Assembly: GCF_943914565.1 (NCBI RefSeq)
Contig: NZ_CALUCN010000006.1
Location: forward strand, 124,001-188,000
DNA from: an uncultured Tessaracoccus sp.
Lineage (GTDB): Bacteria > Actinomycetota > Actinomycetes > Propionibacteriales > Propionibacteriaceae
Direction: 5' to 3'
DNA length: 64,000 nt
Shown: piece by piece, positions 35,400 to 43,577 of the stretch
How positions within the stretch are numbered: position 1 is the stretch's first letter
Layout of the letters: each line of letters starts with the position of its first letter
Notes under the pieces: model-generated
Told to the model about the DNA's origin: nothing
The model's database searches: none
The model's input: the letters and a program-made list of their open reading frames with translations, nothing else
Program-made: the position numbers and the translations under genes

Positions 35400-36881
35400 T
35401 CAGTCCTTCCCGTGCTCCACAGCGTCCGCGAGGTCCCGGACCTCGTCGGCGAGACCGAGCGCGGTGTCACTGCGGTCGAGCCCCCCGACGATGACGTCGT
35501 CCTCCTGCAGGCGCACGAACATCCGTCGCGGCTTCACGAAGAGGCTGATGCCCAGTCCGAGGGTGCCGACCAGCACCGACGCCAGCGCGAGCGGGTTGCC
35601 CGGGGTCCGGCTGACCTGCAGCTTCACCCACCGAGAGTACCCATCGAACTGGACGCTGCCCAAGTTGTCCGGCAGCGTGAACCCCGACCCCGGCTTCATC
35701 CTGGCGCGCAGCCGCTCCCCGCCGTCGCCGGGCACGGGCTCGAGCCCCGTCGTGTCCAGGGTGTAGATCGACTCGGGTCTCCCGGTCTCCTCGGCGGGGT
35801 CGCCGTACCAGCCGTTCAGCCACAGCTCGGGCTCGAGCGCGTCGGGGAACACCGACCGGGGCCCGCCCTCGTCGAGCACGGCCGTCGGCAGGAAGATGCC
35901 CTCGAACGCCAGTCGCTTCGGGCGCGCGTCGGGCGCCTTGACGACGCCGACGGAGGCGAAGTTGCCGTCCTGCGGGAGGAACACCTGCGGGCCGCTGAAC
36001 GCCACGTCGCCCTTGCCGTCGGTGACGGTGACGTGGACGGCGTAGCCGTGGCCGAGGAGGTTCACCTGCGAGCCCCCGGCGGTGGTGTATGGGTCGTTGA
36101 CCGTGAGGCGGCGCTTGGTCTCCTTCTCCCCCTCGACGAAGGTGAGGTCCGCGTCGAACACCCGGGCCGCGCCGCGCTGGACCCGGCCGGTCTCGAACTT
36201 CGCCTCGAACGAGTCGACCGTGAGGCGGAACGGCTCGAGCTCGTCGGTGTCGACGAGGCTGCCGGCGGAGAAGTCGTCGTACTGCGTGATGACGTTGGCG
36301 AAGCCGCGGCCCTCGACCACGACGACCGAGCCGCGGAAGCCGAGGAGGTTCGACCACGCGAGCCCGGCGAGCACGCCGACGAGCGAGAGGTGGAACAGCA
36401 GGTTGCCGAACTCGCGCAGGTACCCGCGCTCGGCGCTGATCCCGTCGGCCTCGCGGCGCACCCGGTAGCGGTGCCTGCGCAGCCAGCGGGCGGCGTCGTC
36501 GAGCGCGGCGTCGCCCGGCGCGGTGGCGACGGTGGCGGACTCAGGCAGCCGGTCGAGCCGCTTCGGCAGCGCCGGGGGCGGCTTGCGCAGGTCGCGGGCG
36601 TACTTGCCGATGCGCGGCACGATGCAGCCGATCAGCGAGATGAACAGCAGGATGTAGATCGCCGAGAACCACGGCGAGGAGTACACGTCGTAGAGGTGCA
36701 GCGCTTCCCAGACGCGGTCGAGCTCGGGATGGTCACGCTTGTAGTCGAGCACCTCGATCGGCGAGCTCGGCTGCTGCGGGACCAGCGAGCCCGGGATCGC
36801 GGCGAGCGCGAGGAGGAACAGCAGCACCAGCGCGGTGCGCATGCTGGTGAGCTGGTTCCACGACCAGCGGAGCCACTGCAT
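35400..36881 (-). CDS. resB: Cytochrome c biogenesis protein ResB
   Basis: A 493-residue protein with three N-proximal membrane helices (about 16-36, 69-87, 165-185), a large extracytoplasmic domain and one C-terminal helix (about 435-455, followed by KPRRMFVRL). The opening TSMRTALVLLFLLALAAIPG and FSAIYILLFISLIGCIVPR are ResB signatures. It acts with CcsB to attach haem to apocytochrome c. The ATG at 36881 overlaps the ccdA stop (TGATG); the longer frame upstream is a shadow of ccdA. Confidence 0.93.
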   Translation of the reverse strand: MQWLRWSWNQLTSMRTALVLLFLLALAAIPGSLVPQQPSSPIEVLDYKRDHPELDRVWEALHLYDVYSSPWFSAIYILLFISLIGCIVPRIGKYARDLRKPPPALPKRLDRLPESATVATAPGDAALDDAARWLRRHRYRVRREADGISAERGYLREFGNLLFHLSLVGVLAGLAWSNLLGFRGSVVVVEGRGFANVITQYDDFSAGSLVDTDELEPFRLTVDSFEAKFETGRVQRGAARVFDADLTFVEGEKETKRRLTVNDPYTTAGGSQVNLLGHGYAVHVTVTDGKGDVAFSGPQVFLPQDGNFASVGVVKAPDARPKRLAFEGIFLPTAVLDEGGPRSVFPDALEPELWLNGWYGDPAEETGRPESIYTLDTTGLEPVPGDGGERLRARMKPGSGFTLPDNLGSVQFDGYSRWVKLQVSRTPGNPLALASVLVGTLGLGISLFVKPRRMFVRLQEDDVIVGGLDRSDTALGLADEVRDLADAVEHGKD

Positions 36882-37633
36882 CACAGCACCGTACCGAACC
36901 CGGCCGCCCACTGCCGCAGCACGTCCATGAGCGCGTCCCACCAGCCGACGAGCATCATCACGCCCACGACGAGCATCAGCACACCGCCGGCCCGCTGGAG
37001 CCCGCGCTGGTGGCGCTGCAGCCACGCCAGCCGCGGCGCGAGGTGCGTGAACGCCACCGCGAACGCGAGGAACGGCAGGCCGAGGCCGAGCGCGTAGACG
37101 AACGCGAGCACCGCACCACGGCCCACGGACCCCTCGGTGAACGCGAGGGTGAGCACCACCGACAGCGCCGGCCCGATGCAGGGCGTGAACGTGAGGCCGA
37201 ACACGATCCCGAGCAACGGGCTCGCGGCGACCCCCACCGGTGCCGCGGCGCGCGCGCCGAACGACGGGGTGGGCAGCCAGCCGAGGAAGGCCGCGCCGAG
37301 CGCGACGATGAGGATCCCGGCGACGATCGTGATGACGCGCTGGTACTGCAGCAGGAACCCGCCGATACCGCCGGCCAGGGCCCCCGTCGCGACGAACACG
37401 CAGGAGAAGCCGAGCACGAAGCCGAGGGTGCCGATGAGGAGGGGCCGACGTCGGCCGCGGCCCGCACGGATCTGCTCCGCCCCGATGCCGGAGGCGTAGG
37501 AGAGGTAGCCGGGCAGCAGCGGCAGCACGCACGGCGACGCGAAGCTCACGAGCCCGGCGAGCAGCGCGACGGGGATCGCGAGCAGCATCGACGAGGTGAG
37601 CGCGTCGGAGACCCAGCCCGCCAGCGGGATCAC
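36881..37633 (-). CDS. ccdA: Thiol-disulfide transporter CcdA
   Basis: A 250-residue protein with six membrane helices. Its two transmembrane cysteines are in FASPCVLPLLPGYLSY (about 35) and GLTFTPCIGPALS, the DsbD-beta arrangement. It passes electrons from cytoplasmic thioredoxin to ResA outside, keeping apocytochrome c cysteines reduced. The GTG at 37633 overlaps the resA stop (GTGA). Confidence 0.94.
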   Translation of the reverse strand: MIPLAGWVSDALTSSMLLAIPVALLAGLVSFASPCVLPLLPGYLSYASGIGAEQIRAGRGRRRPLLIGTLGFVLGFSCVFVATGALAGGIGGFLLQYQRVITIVAGILIVALGAAFLGWLPTPSFGARAAAPVGVAASPLLGIVFGLTFTPCIGPALSVVLTLAFTEGSVGRGAVLAFVYALGLGLPFLAFAVAFTHLAPRLAWLQRHQRGLQRAGGVLMLVVGVMMLVGWWDALMDVLRQWAAGFGTVL

Positions 37634-38205
37634 GAGACGTCCTCCACGATGCCCACGAGCGTGTTCGCGTCGACCTCGCCGATGACGCGGGCGGCCACGC
37701 GGCCCTCGGCGTCGATCACGATCGTCGACGGGATCGCCTTGGGCGGCAGCTGGCCGAAGCCCAGCAGGAGCGCACCGTCGGGGTCGAAGATGTTGGGGTA
37801 GGTGATGCCGAAGCGGCGAACGAACGCCTGGGCGGGCGTCGTGGTGAGGTCGCGGGTGTTGAGGCCCAGGAGTTGGACGTCCTCGCCCAGCCGCTCGTCC
37901 GCGTCGACGAGCGCGGGTGCCTCGTGGCGGCACGGTGCGCACCACGATCCCCAGACGTTCACGACGACGATCCGCCCCGCGTACTGCTCCGTGGAGAGCT
38001 GTTTGGCGTCGTCGGCGAGCGACGGGCCCTCGAGCACGGGGGCCTCGACGCGGGACTCGGGCGGCACGATCGTCACCGTGCCGTCGCCGACGGTGAACCC
38101 GATCGCGCCCTGGTCAGTGTCGTCCCCGCCCGGGGCCTGTCCGGACGTCGACGAGCAGCCGACGAGCAGCAGCAGTGCCGCGCATGCGGCGAGCAGCCGC
38201 CTCAC
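37630..38205 (-). CDS. resA: TlpA/ResA-type thioredoxin lipoprotein
   Basis: A 191-residue protein with a signal peptide and lipobox LVGC (about Cys17), a short linker and a thioredoxin fold with active site WCAPC in NVWGSWCAPCRHEAP. The cis-Pro loop is IPSTIVID. It reduces apocytochrome c cysteines before haem attachment, fed by CcdA. The GTG at 38205 is chosen to give a proper signal peptide and overlaps the stop of the phosphatase gene. Confidence 0.92.
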   Translation of the reverse strand: MRRLLAACAALLLLVGCSSTSGQAPGGDDTDQGAIGFTVGDGTVTIVPPESRVEAPVLEGPSLADDAKQLSTEQYAGRIVVVNVWGSWCAPCRHEAPALVDADERLGEDVQLLGLNTRDLTTTPAQAFVRRFGITYPNIFDPDGALLLGFGQLPPKAIPSTIVIDAEGRVAARVIGEVDANTLVGIVEDVS

Positions 38206-38861
38206 GTGCCCACCCGGAACTTGCGCGCGGTGGTGCTCTCGGGCAGCAGGTCGGCGACGGGCTCGGCGTAGCGCACGCCGACCGGGAGCCCGTCGACGTA
38301 GGTGAAGGTGGTGACCGAGCACAGCGTCGTGCCCCGGCGACGGGGGTCGTGCACGAACGAGCGGCCCTCGACCGCGCGTCGGGCGATGTAGATGGGCAGT
38401 TGGTGCGAGACGAGCAGCGCGGTGCCGCCGGGGCCGGCCGCGCGCGCGGCGTCGGCGAACGCGGCGAGCATCCGGGCTGCGATCGACCGGTAGGGCTCCC
38501 CCCAGCTGGGTCGGAGCGGGTTGCGCACGTGCCACGCCATCCGCGGGTCGAACAGCGCGCGGTTGTGCTCGCCGAAGACCTTCCCCTCGAAGACGTTGGC
38601 GGCCTCGATCAGCCGGTCGTCGACGACGCAGTCGAGCTCCGGGTGCTGCGCCTCGGTGGGGCGCATCGTCTCGCGGGCGCGTTGCAGCGGCGAGCAGCGC
38701 AGGTGGGTGAGCTCGACGTCGGCGAAGTGCTCCGCCATCCGCTCGGCCATGCGGTGCCCGAGCTCGGAGAGGCCGAAGCCCGGCAGGCGCCCGTAGAGCA
38801 GCCCCTCGGGGTTGTGCACCTGCCCGTGCCGCAAGACGTGCAGCGTCGTCGAAACCGTCAT
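38202..38861 (-). CDS. Histidine phosphatase family protein
   Basis: A 219-residue phosphoglycerate-mutase-like phosphatase with LRHGQVHNPEG (catalytic His near residue 11), SPLQRARET and the late SHQLPIY histidine. It sits first in the cytochrome c maturation operon, the position of Rv0525 in M. tuberculosis. Substrate unknown. A TAGTCT -10 on the minus strand (38868-38873) ends 6 nt before the ATG, so this gene is leaderless and carries the operon promoter, which overlaps the hemD stop. Confidence 0.88.
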   Translation of the reverse strand: MTVSTTLHVLRHGQVHNPEGLLYGRLPGFGLSELGHRMAERMAEHFADVELTHLRCSPLQRARETMRPTEAQHPELDCVVDDRLIEAANVFEGKVFGEHNRALFDPRMAWHVRNPLRPSWGEPYRSIAARMLAAFADAARAAGPGGTALLVSHQLPIYIARRAVEGRSFVHDPRRRGTTLCSVTTFTYVDGLPVGVRYAEPVADLLPESTTARKFRVGT

Positions 38862-38870
38862 GGCCCCAGA

Positions 38871-40421
38871 CTATGCGCTCGTCGACGCCGTCCGCCTGCG
38901 CCGACGGCGCTTGCGCTCCGACGGCTTCTTCAGCGGTTCGCCCTTCGCGATCTGCGCCGCGCGCCGGGCATCCGCGAAGCCGGCGAGGGCCTCGGCGACG
39001 GCGGCGAACGTCGGGGAGGACGCGATGGCGTCCACGCGCAGCCCGTGCTCCTCGCACGCGGCGGCGGTGGCCTCGCCGATGGCCGCGATCACCGTCGTGG
39101 CGTGCGGTTTGCCGGCGATGCCGATCATGTTGCGCACCGACGTGGCGGAGGTGAACACCACCGCGTCGAACATGCCCTGCTTGATGTCGCCGCGGATGTC
39201 GGCCGGCGGCGGCGCCGCACGGACCGTGCGGTAGGCGGTGACGTCCTCGACCTCCCAGCCCAGGTGCGTGAGGCCCTCGACGAGCGGGTCGACGGCCACG
39301 TCGGCGCTCGGCACGAGGACGCGGTTGATCGGGTCCATGAGCTCGTCGTAGGCGGGGAACTCCGTCGCGAGTCCCGCGACGGTGTTGCGACCCTCGGGGA
39401 CGAGGTCGGCGACGATGCCCAGGTTGCGCAGCGCCTCGCGGGTGCCGCGCCCGACGGCTGCGAGCGAGATGCCGGAGAGCGCACGGGAGTCGAGGCCGTA
39501 CTCGGCCAGGCGTTCGGAGACCGCGGCGACGGCGTAGGGCGAGGTGAACACGCACCACTGGTAGCGGCCGTCGACGAGGCCGCGGATCGCGCGCTCCATG
39601 CCCTGCTCGGTGCGGGGCGGCTCGATCGACATCGTGGGGATGGTCTCGAACAGCGCGCCGTACTGGCCCAGCTCGTCGCCCAAGCGGGTGAGGTCGTCCT
39701 TCGTGCGCGGGCTCAGGATCCGCCAGTCGAACAGCGGTTTCGACTCGAACCAGCTCTCCCGCTGGGCTTCGTGGCCCTCGACGGCGCGCCCGGTGACGAC
39801 GTAGCAGTCGGGCGACTCGACGTCGTCGAGCTCGGCCCAGGTGAGGCGGGTGGTGCGCTGGTCGGTGGTGCCGACGTGCTGGAGCGTGAGCAGGGTGTCG
39901 TCGGCGTCGTAGCGTTCGGCCGCGGCGTCGGCGAGGGCCTTCACGCGGTCGCCGGGGGCGTGGAAGGCAACGGTGTCGGCGCTGGGCCAGGTGTCGGCGG
40001 GCGGGACCTCGTCGCGGACCTCGAGGAACGCGATGCTGCCGACGATCTCGATGCCCCCGTAGGTGAGCATCGTCGTCCAGTGGTTGAGGCCGGGGATGAC
40101 GTTGATGCGCACACCGGCGTCGCGGAGGCGCGAGAGGAGGCCGTGGGCGCAGCGGTCGAGGAAGTGGTCGGCGTGCCCGAGACGGACGACCTTGAGGTCG
40201 TCGTGGGCGGCGTCGAGCAGCTGGGCGTACTCGTCGTCGGCCACGTGGACGACGTCGGCGTGGCCCACGCCGAGGGCGCGCACCTCGTCGAGGTCGGCCG
40301 TGTCGTCGGCGACGACGAGGTCGGCGAAGCGAAGCGTCCGGGCGCCCACCAGCGTGAGGAGCCCGAACTCCCCCGGGCCGGCGCCCACGAACGTGACCGA
40401 CCCGAGACCTGCGTCACTCAC
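38871..40421 (-). CDS. hemD: Uroporphyrinogen-III synthase with degenerate SUMT-like domain
   Basis: A 516-residue fusion. Residues about 8-240 follow the SUMT (CobA) fold, with VGAGPGEFGLLTLVGARTL and VIPGLNHW, but the SAM-site motif usually reading GGDPxxFGRG is replaced by RLGHADHFLDR, so methyltransferase activity is doubtful. Residues about 250-480 are HemD, with VFTSPYAV, AVGRGTREAL and VVFTSATSVRNM. HemD closes hydroxymethylbilane to uroporphyrinogen III. The GTG start at 40421 follows an AGGAG site that overlaps the glutaredoxin stop. A basic tail (KRRRRRR) ends the protein. Confidence 0.88.
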   Translation of the reverse strand: MSDAGLGSVTFVGAGPGEFGLLTLVGARTLRFADLVVADDTADLDEVRALGVGHADVVHVADDEYAQLLDAAHDDLKVVRLGHADHFLDRCAHGLLSRLRDAGVRINVIPGLNHWTTMLTYGGIEIVGSIAFLEVRDEVPPADTWPSADTVAFHAPGDRVKALADAAAERYDADDTLLTLQHVGTTDQRTTRLTWAELDDVESPDCYVVTGRAVEGHEAQRESWFESKPLFDWRILSPRTKDDLTRLGDELGQYGALFETIPTMSIEPPRTEQGMERAIRGLVDGRYQWCVFTSPYAVAAVSERLAEYGLDSRALSGISLAAVGRGTREALRNLGIVADLVPEGRNTVAGLATEFPAYDELMDPINRVLVPSADVAVDPLVEGLTHLGWEVEDVTAYRTVRAAPPPADIRGDIKQGMFDAVVFTSATSVRNMIGIAGKPHATTVIAAIGEATAAACEEHGLRVDAIASSPTFAAVAEALAGFADARRAAQIAKGEPLKKPSERKRRRRRRTASTSA

Positions 40422-40430
40422 TGCGTTCTC

Positions 40431-40670
40431 CTATATCCAACTTGCGAGCGCAGCCTCGTCCACGAACCAGCGGCTGCGCACGGTGTCGTCGATGATCAGC
40501 ACCGGGACGTGGTCCGTGTACTCGGCACGCAGTGCCTCGTCGGTGTCCACGTCGACCAGCTCGAACCCGACCCCCTTGCCCGCGCAGGTGCGCTCGACGA
40601 TCCGCTCGGCCTCCTCACAGAGGTGACAGCCGGTGCGCGTGAGCAGGCGGACCCGCGCGGCGGGGGCCAC
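40431..40670 (-). CDS. Glutaredoxin-like DUF836 protein
   Basis: A 79-residue thioredoxin-fold protein with the redox motif CHLC (about 15-18) in LLTRTGCHLCEEAERIV and the cis-Pro strand VPVLIIDD. Similar genes lie just upstream of hem genes in actinobacteria. The partner is unknown. The GTG at 40670 is close to the bS22 stop, and its TAG stop overlaps the hemD ribosome-binding site. Confidence 0.85.
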   Translation of the reverse strand: MAPAARVRLLTRTGCHLCEEAERIVERTCAGKGVGFELVDVDTDEALRAEYTDHVPVLIIDDTVRSRWFVDEAALASWI

Positions 40671-40673
40671 GGG

Positions 40674-40775
40674 TCACTTGCCCGCGCGGCGGCGCTGGAT
40701 GCGAGTGCGCTTCAGCAGCTTGCGGTGCTTCTTCTTGGCCATGCGCTTGCGGCGCTTCTTGATGACAGAACCCAC
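40674..40775 (-). CDS. 30S ribosomal protein bS22
   Basis: A 33-residue, extremely basic peptide beginning MGSVIKKRRKRMAKKKHRK. It is almost identical to the mycobacterial bS22 (Rv0500B), a small ribosomal-subunit protein also annotated as an AURKAIP1/COX24-domain protein. The GTG start at 40775 gives exactly the known length. It lies between proC and the glutaredoxin gene, as in mycobacteria. Confidence 0.92.
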   Translation of the reverse strand: MGSVIKKRRKRMAKKKHRKLLKRTRIQRRRAGK

Positions 40776-40898
40776 GTTCAGCCTTTCTGGACAGCTTGAC
40801 GAACGCCGCGAGCGACGCGGCAGGACTCCCCATGATAACCCGACCGACGGCGTTCGGCCCAATCCGCCCGAGTCGCGGGCGGCCAGCGGCGCCCGTGG

Positions 40899-41693
40899 TC
40901 AGGGGCGTTGTCGGCCCATCTCGGCCGAGCGTTCGGCGCACGCCTCCGCGGCGGCCAGGACCGCCGCGCGCACGCCGCGCTCGTCCAGGACCCGCAGTGC
41001 GGCGGCCGTGGTGCCGGCCGGGGACGTGACCTGTTCGCGCAGCTCGTGCGGGGTGCGGCCGGAGCGGTCCAGCAGCTGGGCGGCGCCGACAAAGGTCTGC
41101 ACCGCGAGCGTCGTCGCCTGGTCCCTCGTGAGCCCCTGGTGGACGCCGGCCTCGACGAGCGCGTCGGCGACGTGGAACAGGTAGGCGGGCCCGGACCCGG
41201 AGACCGCGGTGAGGGCGTCGAGCTGGTCCTCGTCGACGACCATCGTGCGGCCGACGGCGTCGAGCAGCGTCTGCGCGTGCCGGAGTTGCTCGTCGGTGAC
41301 GTGCCGGCCTGCGATCACGCCGCTCATGGCCTCGCCGACGAGCGCGCCGACGTTGGGCATCACGCGCACGACGGGGGTCCCGTCGGGCACCGCGTCCTCG
41401 AGCCGGGCGAGCGTGACGCCGGCGGCGATCGAGACGACGACCGTGCCGGGGGCCGGCGTGAGTTCGCGCAGGACCGCCTCGACCTGCTTCGGCTTCACGG
41501 CCACGACGACGGTCCCGGCCGAGCCCGCGTCCGCCAGGGAACCGATCCGGACGCCCAGCTCGTCGACGAGGGTGCGGGCGCGCCCCTCGTCGGGCTCGAC
41601 GACGAGCACCTCGGCGGGGTCCGTGCCCGCGGCGAGCCAGCCGCGCAGCAGCGCGCCGCCCATGGCTCCTGCACCGACGATCGCGAGCCGCAT
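40899..41693 (-). CDS. proC: Pyrroline-5-carboxylate reductase
   Basis: A 264-residue enzyme reducing pyrroline-5-carboxylate to proline. It has the N-terminal dinucleotide motif VGAGAMGGALL, the conserved MPNVGALVGEA and the signature DALTAVSGSGPAYLF. The ATG overlaps the asd stop (TGATG), so it is translated with asd. A proline-dehydrogenase-like gene with the opposite activity lies about 2 kb upstream on the same strand. Confidence 0.95.
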   Translation of the reverse strand: MRLAIVGAGAMGGALLRGWLAAGTDPAEVLVVEPDEGRARTLVDELGVRIGSLADAGSAGTVVVAVKPKQVEAVLRELTPAPGTVVVSIAAGVTLARLEDAVPDGTPVVRVMPNVGALVGEAMSGVIAGRHVTDEQLRHAQTLLDAVGRTMVVDEDQLDALTAVSGSGPAYLFHVADALVEAGVHQGLTRDQATTLAVQTFVGAAQLLDRSGRTPHELREQVTSPAGTTAAALRVLDERGVRAAVLAAAEACAERSAEMGRQRP

Positions 41694-42706
41694 CACAGGA
41701 GCTCCGCGATCTGCACGGTGTTGAGCGCGGCACCCTTGCGGAGGTTGTCGCCGGAGAGGAAGAGCTGGATGCCGGTGCCGTCGGGGACGGACGCGTCCTG
41801 CCTGATGCGGCCGACGAGCGTGTCGTCGCCGCCGGTGGCCGCGAGGGGTGTGGGCACGTCGACGAGCCGCACCGCGGGCGCACCGTCGAGCGCGGCCCGG
41901 ACCTCGTCGGGGGTGACGGGGCGGGCGCAGCGGAGGTGGATCGACAGCGAGTGGCCGGTGAACACCGGGATGCGCACGCAGGTGCCGGCGACGGCGAGGT
42001 CGGGCAGGTGGAGGATCTTGCGCGACTCGTGGCGCAGCTTCTGCTCCTCGTCGGTCTCGCCCGAGCCGTCGTCGACGAGGTTGCCGGCGAGGGGTACCGC
42101 GTTGAACGCGATGGGCGCGACGTAGGGGCCGAGGTCCTGCGGGGCGACGCCGGAGGGGTCGTGCGCGAGGGCGCGCGGGTCGGCGACGGCGGCGGTCTGG
42201 TCGGCCAGCGCGTCGACGCCGGCGAGCCCGGAGCCGGAGACCGCCTGGAACGTGGTGACCTGCATCGCGACGAGGCCCGCGAGGTCGCGGATGGGCCGGA
42301 GCACCGGCATGGCAGCCATGGTGGTGCAGTTGGGGTTGGCGATGATGCCGCGCGGGCGGTCGTGCACGTCGTCGGGGTTGACCTCCGAGACGACGAGCGG
42401 CACGTCGGCGTGGCGCCGCCACGCCGAGGAGTTGTCGACGACGACCGCGCCGGCCTCGGCGACGCGCGGGGCCCACTCGCGGGACACCGAGCCGCCGGCG
42501 GAGAACAGCGCGACGTCGAGGCCCGCGAAGTCCGCCTCGGCGATGTCCTCGACGGTCACCTCGCCGTCGCGGAACGGCACCGTCCGCCCGGCCGACCGGT
42601 GCGACGCGAAGGCGCGCAGCTCGTCGACGGGGAAGTCTCGTTGGGCCAGGATCCGCAGGAGGACCCCGCCGACCTGGCCCGTGGCTCCGAACACTCCAAC
42701 TCGCAT
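41693..42706 (-). CDS. asd: Aspartate-semialdehyde dehydrogenase
   Basis: A 337-residue enzyme making aspartate semialdehyde for lysine, threonine and methionine synthesis. It has VGVFGATGQVGG, SAGGSVSREWAP, catalytic Cys127 in NPNCTT and the substrate-site PVFTGHSLSIH. The ATG at 42706 is chosen because a minus-strand TAGGAT box ends 7 nt before it, giving a leaderless mRNA; an in-frame ATG three codons upstream lies too close to that box. Confidence 0.95.
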   Translation of the reverse strand: MRVGVFGATGQVGGVLLRILAQRDFPVDELRAFASHRSAGRTVPFRDGEVTVEDIAEADFAGLDVALFSAGGSVSREWAPRVAEAGAVVVDNSSAWRRHADVPLVVSEVNPDDVHDRPRGIIANPNCTTMAAMPVLRPIRDLAGLVAMQVTTFQAVSGSGLAGVDALADQTAAVADPRALAHDPSGVAPQDLGPYVAPIAFNAVPLAGNLVDDGSGETDEEQKLRHESRKILHLPDLAVAGTCVRIPVFTGHSLSIHLRCARPVTPDEVRAALDGAPAVRLVDVPTPLAATGGDDTLVGRIRQDASVPDGTGIQLFLSGDNLRKGAALNTVQIAELL

Positions 42707-42797
42707 GGGGCCCATCCTACGTCGCAGCGACGGTGGCGCCAGTGCGCGATCCCACGCCGGGAGCACTCGGGCCGAGGGGTTCGCGGGGTGGCCCGGC

Positions 42798-43577
42798 TCA
42801 GCGCGGCGCGAAGGGAAGGTACTGCAGCAGCCCGGCGCCCAGGAAGGCGACGAGGTCGAGCAGGACGTGCACGACGACGAGCGGCATCACGCGCCGGGTG
42901 CGGAGGAACAGCCAACCGAACACGAGCCCCATCACGAGGTTGCCGACGAACCCGCCGAACCCCTGGTAGAGGTGGTAGCCGCCGCGGACGAGCGCCGAGA
43001 GCCAGAGGATCGTCGCCATGGAGCCGCCGCGCTGCGCCCAGCGGGTGAACAGGTAGCCCACCATGACGACCTCCTCGAGGACGCCGTTCATGCAGGCGCG
43101 GCCGACGAGCACGGGCACGGTCCACCACTGCGCGGTGAGGTTGGCGGGGCTCACCTGCGTGTTGATGCCGACGCGCACAGCGGCCAGGTAGAACGCGAGC
43201 CCGGCCACGCCGATGACGGCGAAGACGGCGACGCCCAGGCCGAGGTCGCGCCAGGGCCGGCGCAGGTCGAACCCGATGCCACGCAACGGGTCGCCCTCGG
43301 GTGGCCGCACCGCCCACAGCAGGTACAGCGCGAGCACGGCGGGCATGAGCGGGAACAGCGTGCCCGCCACCTGGTACGCGAGGTCGAGCCACGGCCGGTC
43401 GGGCGTGCGCGAGGCGTTCATCGTCGTGACCTGCTGCGCGAGCGTCTCCGGACGGGTGAGCTTGTCCCAGATCGACAGCAGCGAGTACACGGCCGACTGG
43501 CCGAGCGAGATGCCGAGCACGACGAGGACCTCGATCCCCAGCAGCCGCCGGTCCCGCAGCGCGACGGGCGTCGTCAT
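42798..43577 (-). CDS. CPBP-family intramembrane protease
   Basis: A 259-residue protein with about seven membrane helices. It shows the CPBP/CAAX-protease motifs: GVLEEVVMVGYLF (two catalytic glutamates), HLYQGFGG and the late HVLLDLVAF. Family members act in prenyl-protein-like processing, bacteriocin immunity or unknown regulation; substrate unknown here. The start overlaps the stop of the proline-dehydrogenase-like gene (ATGA), so the two are co-translated. Confidence 0.82.
   Translation of the reverse strand: MTTPVALRDRRLLGIEVLVVLGISLGQSAVYSLLSIWDKLTRPETLAQQVTTMNASRTPDRPWLDLAYQVAGTLFPLMPAVLALYLLWAVRPPEGDPLRGIGFDLRRPWRDLGLGVAVFAVIGVAGLAFYLAAVRVGINTQVSPANLTAQWWTVPVLVGRACMNGVLEEVVMVGYLFTRWAQRGGSMATILWLSALVRGGYHLYQGFGGFVGNLVMGLVFGWLFLRTRRVMPLVVVHVLLDLVAFLGAGLLQYLPFAPR

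Noticed and set aside
40674..40862. A 62-residue version of bS22
   Set aside because: The GTG at 40775 gives the exact 33-residue length known for bS22; the extension has no similarity.
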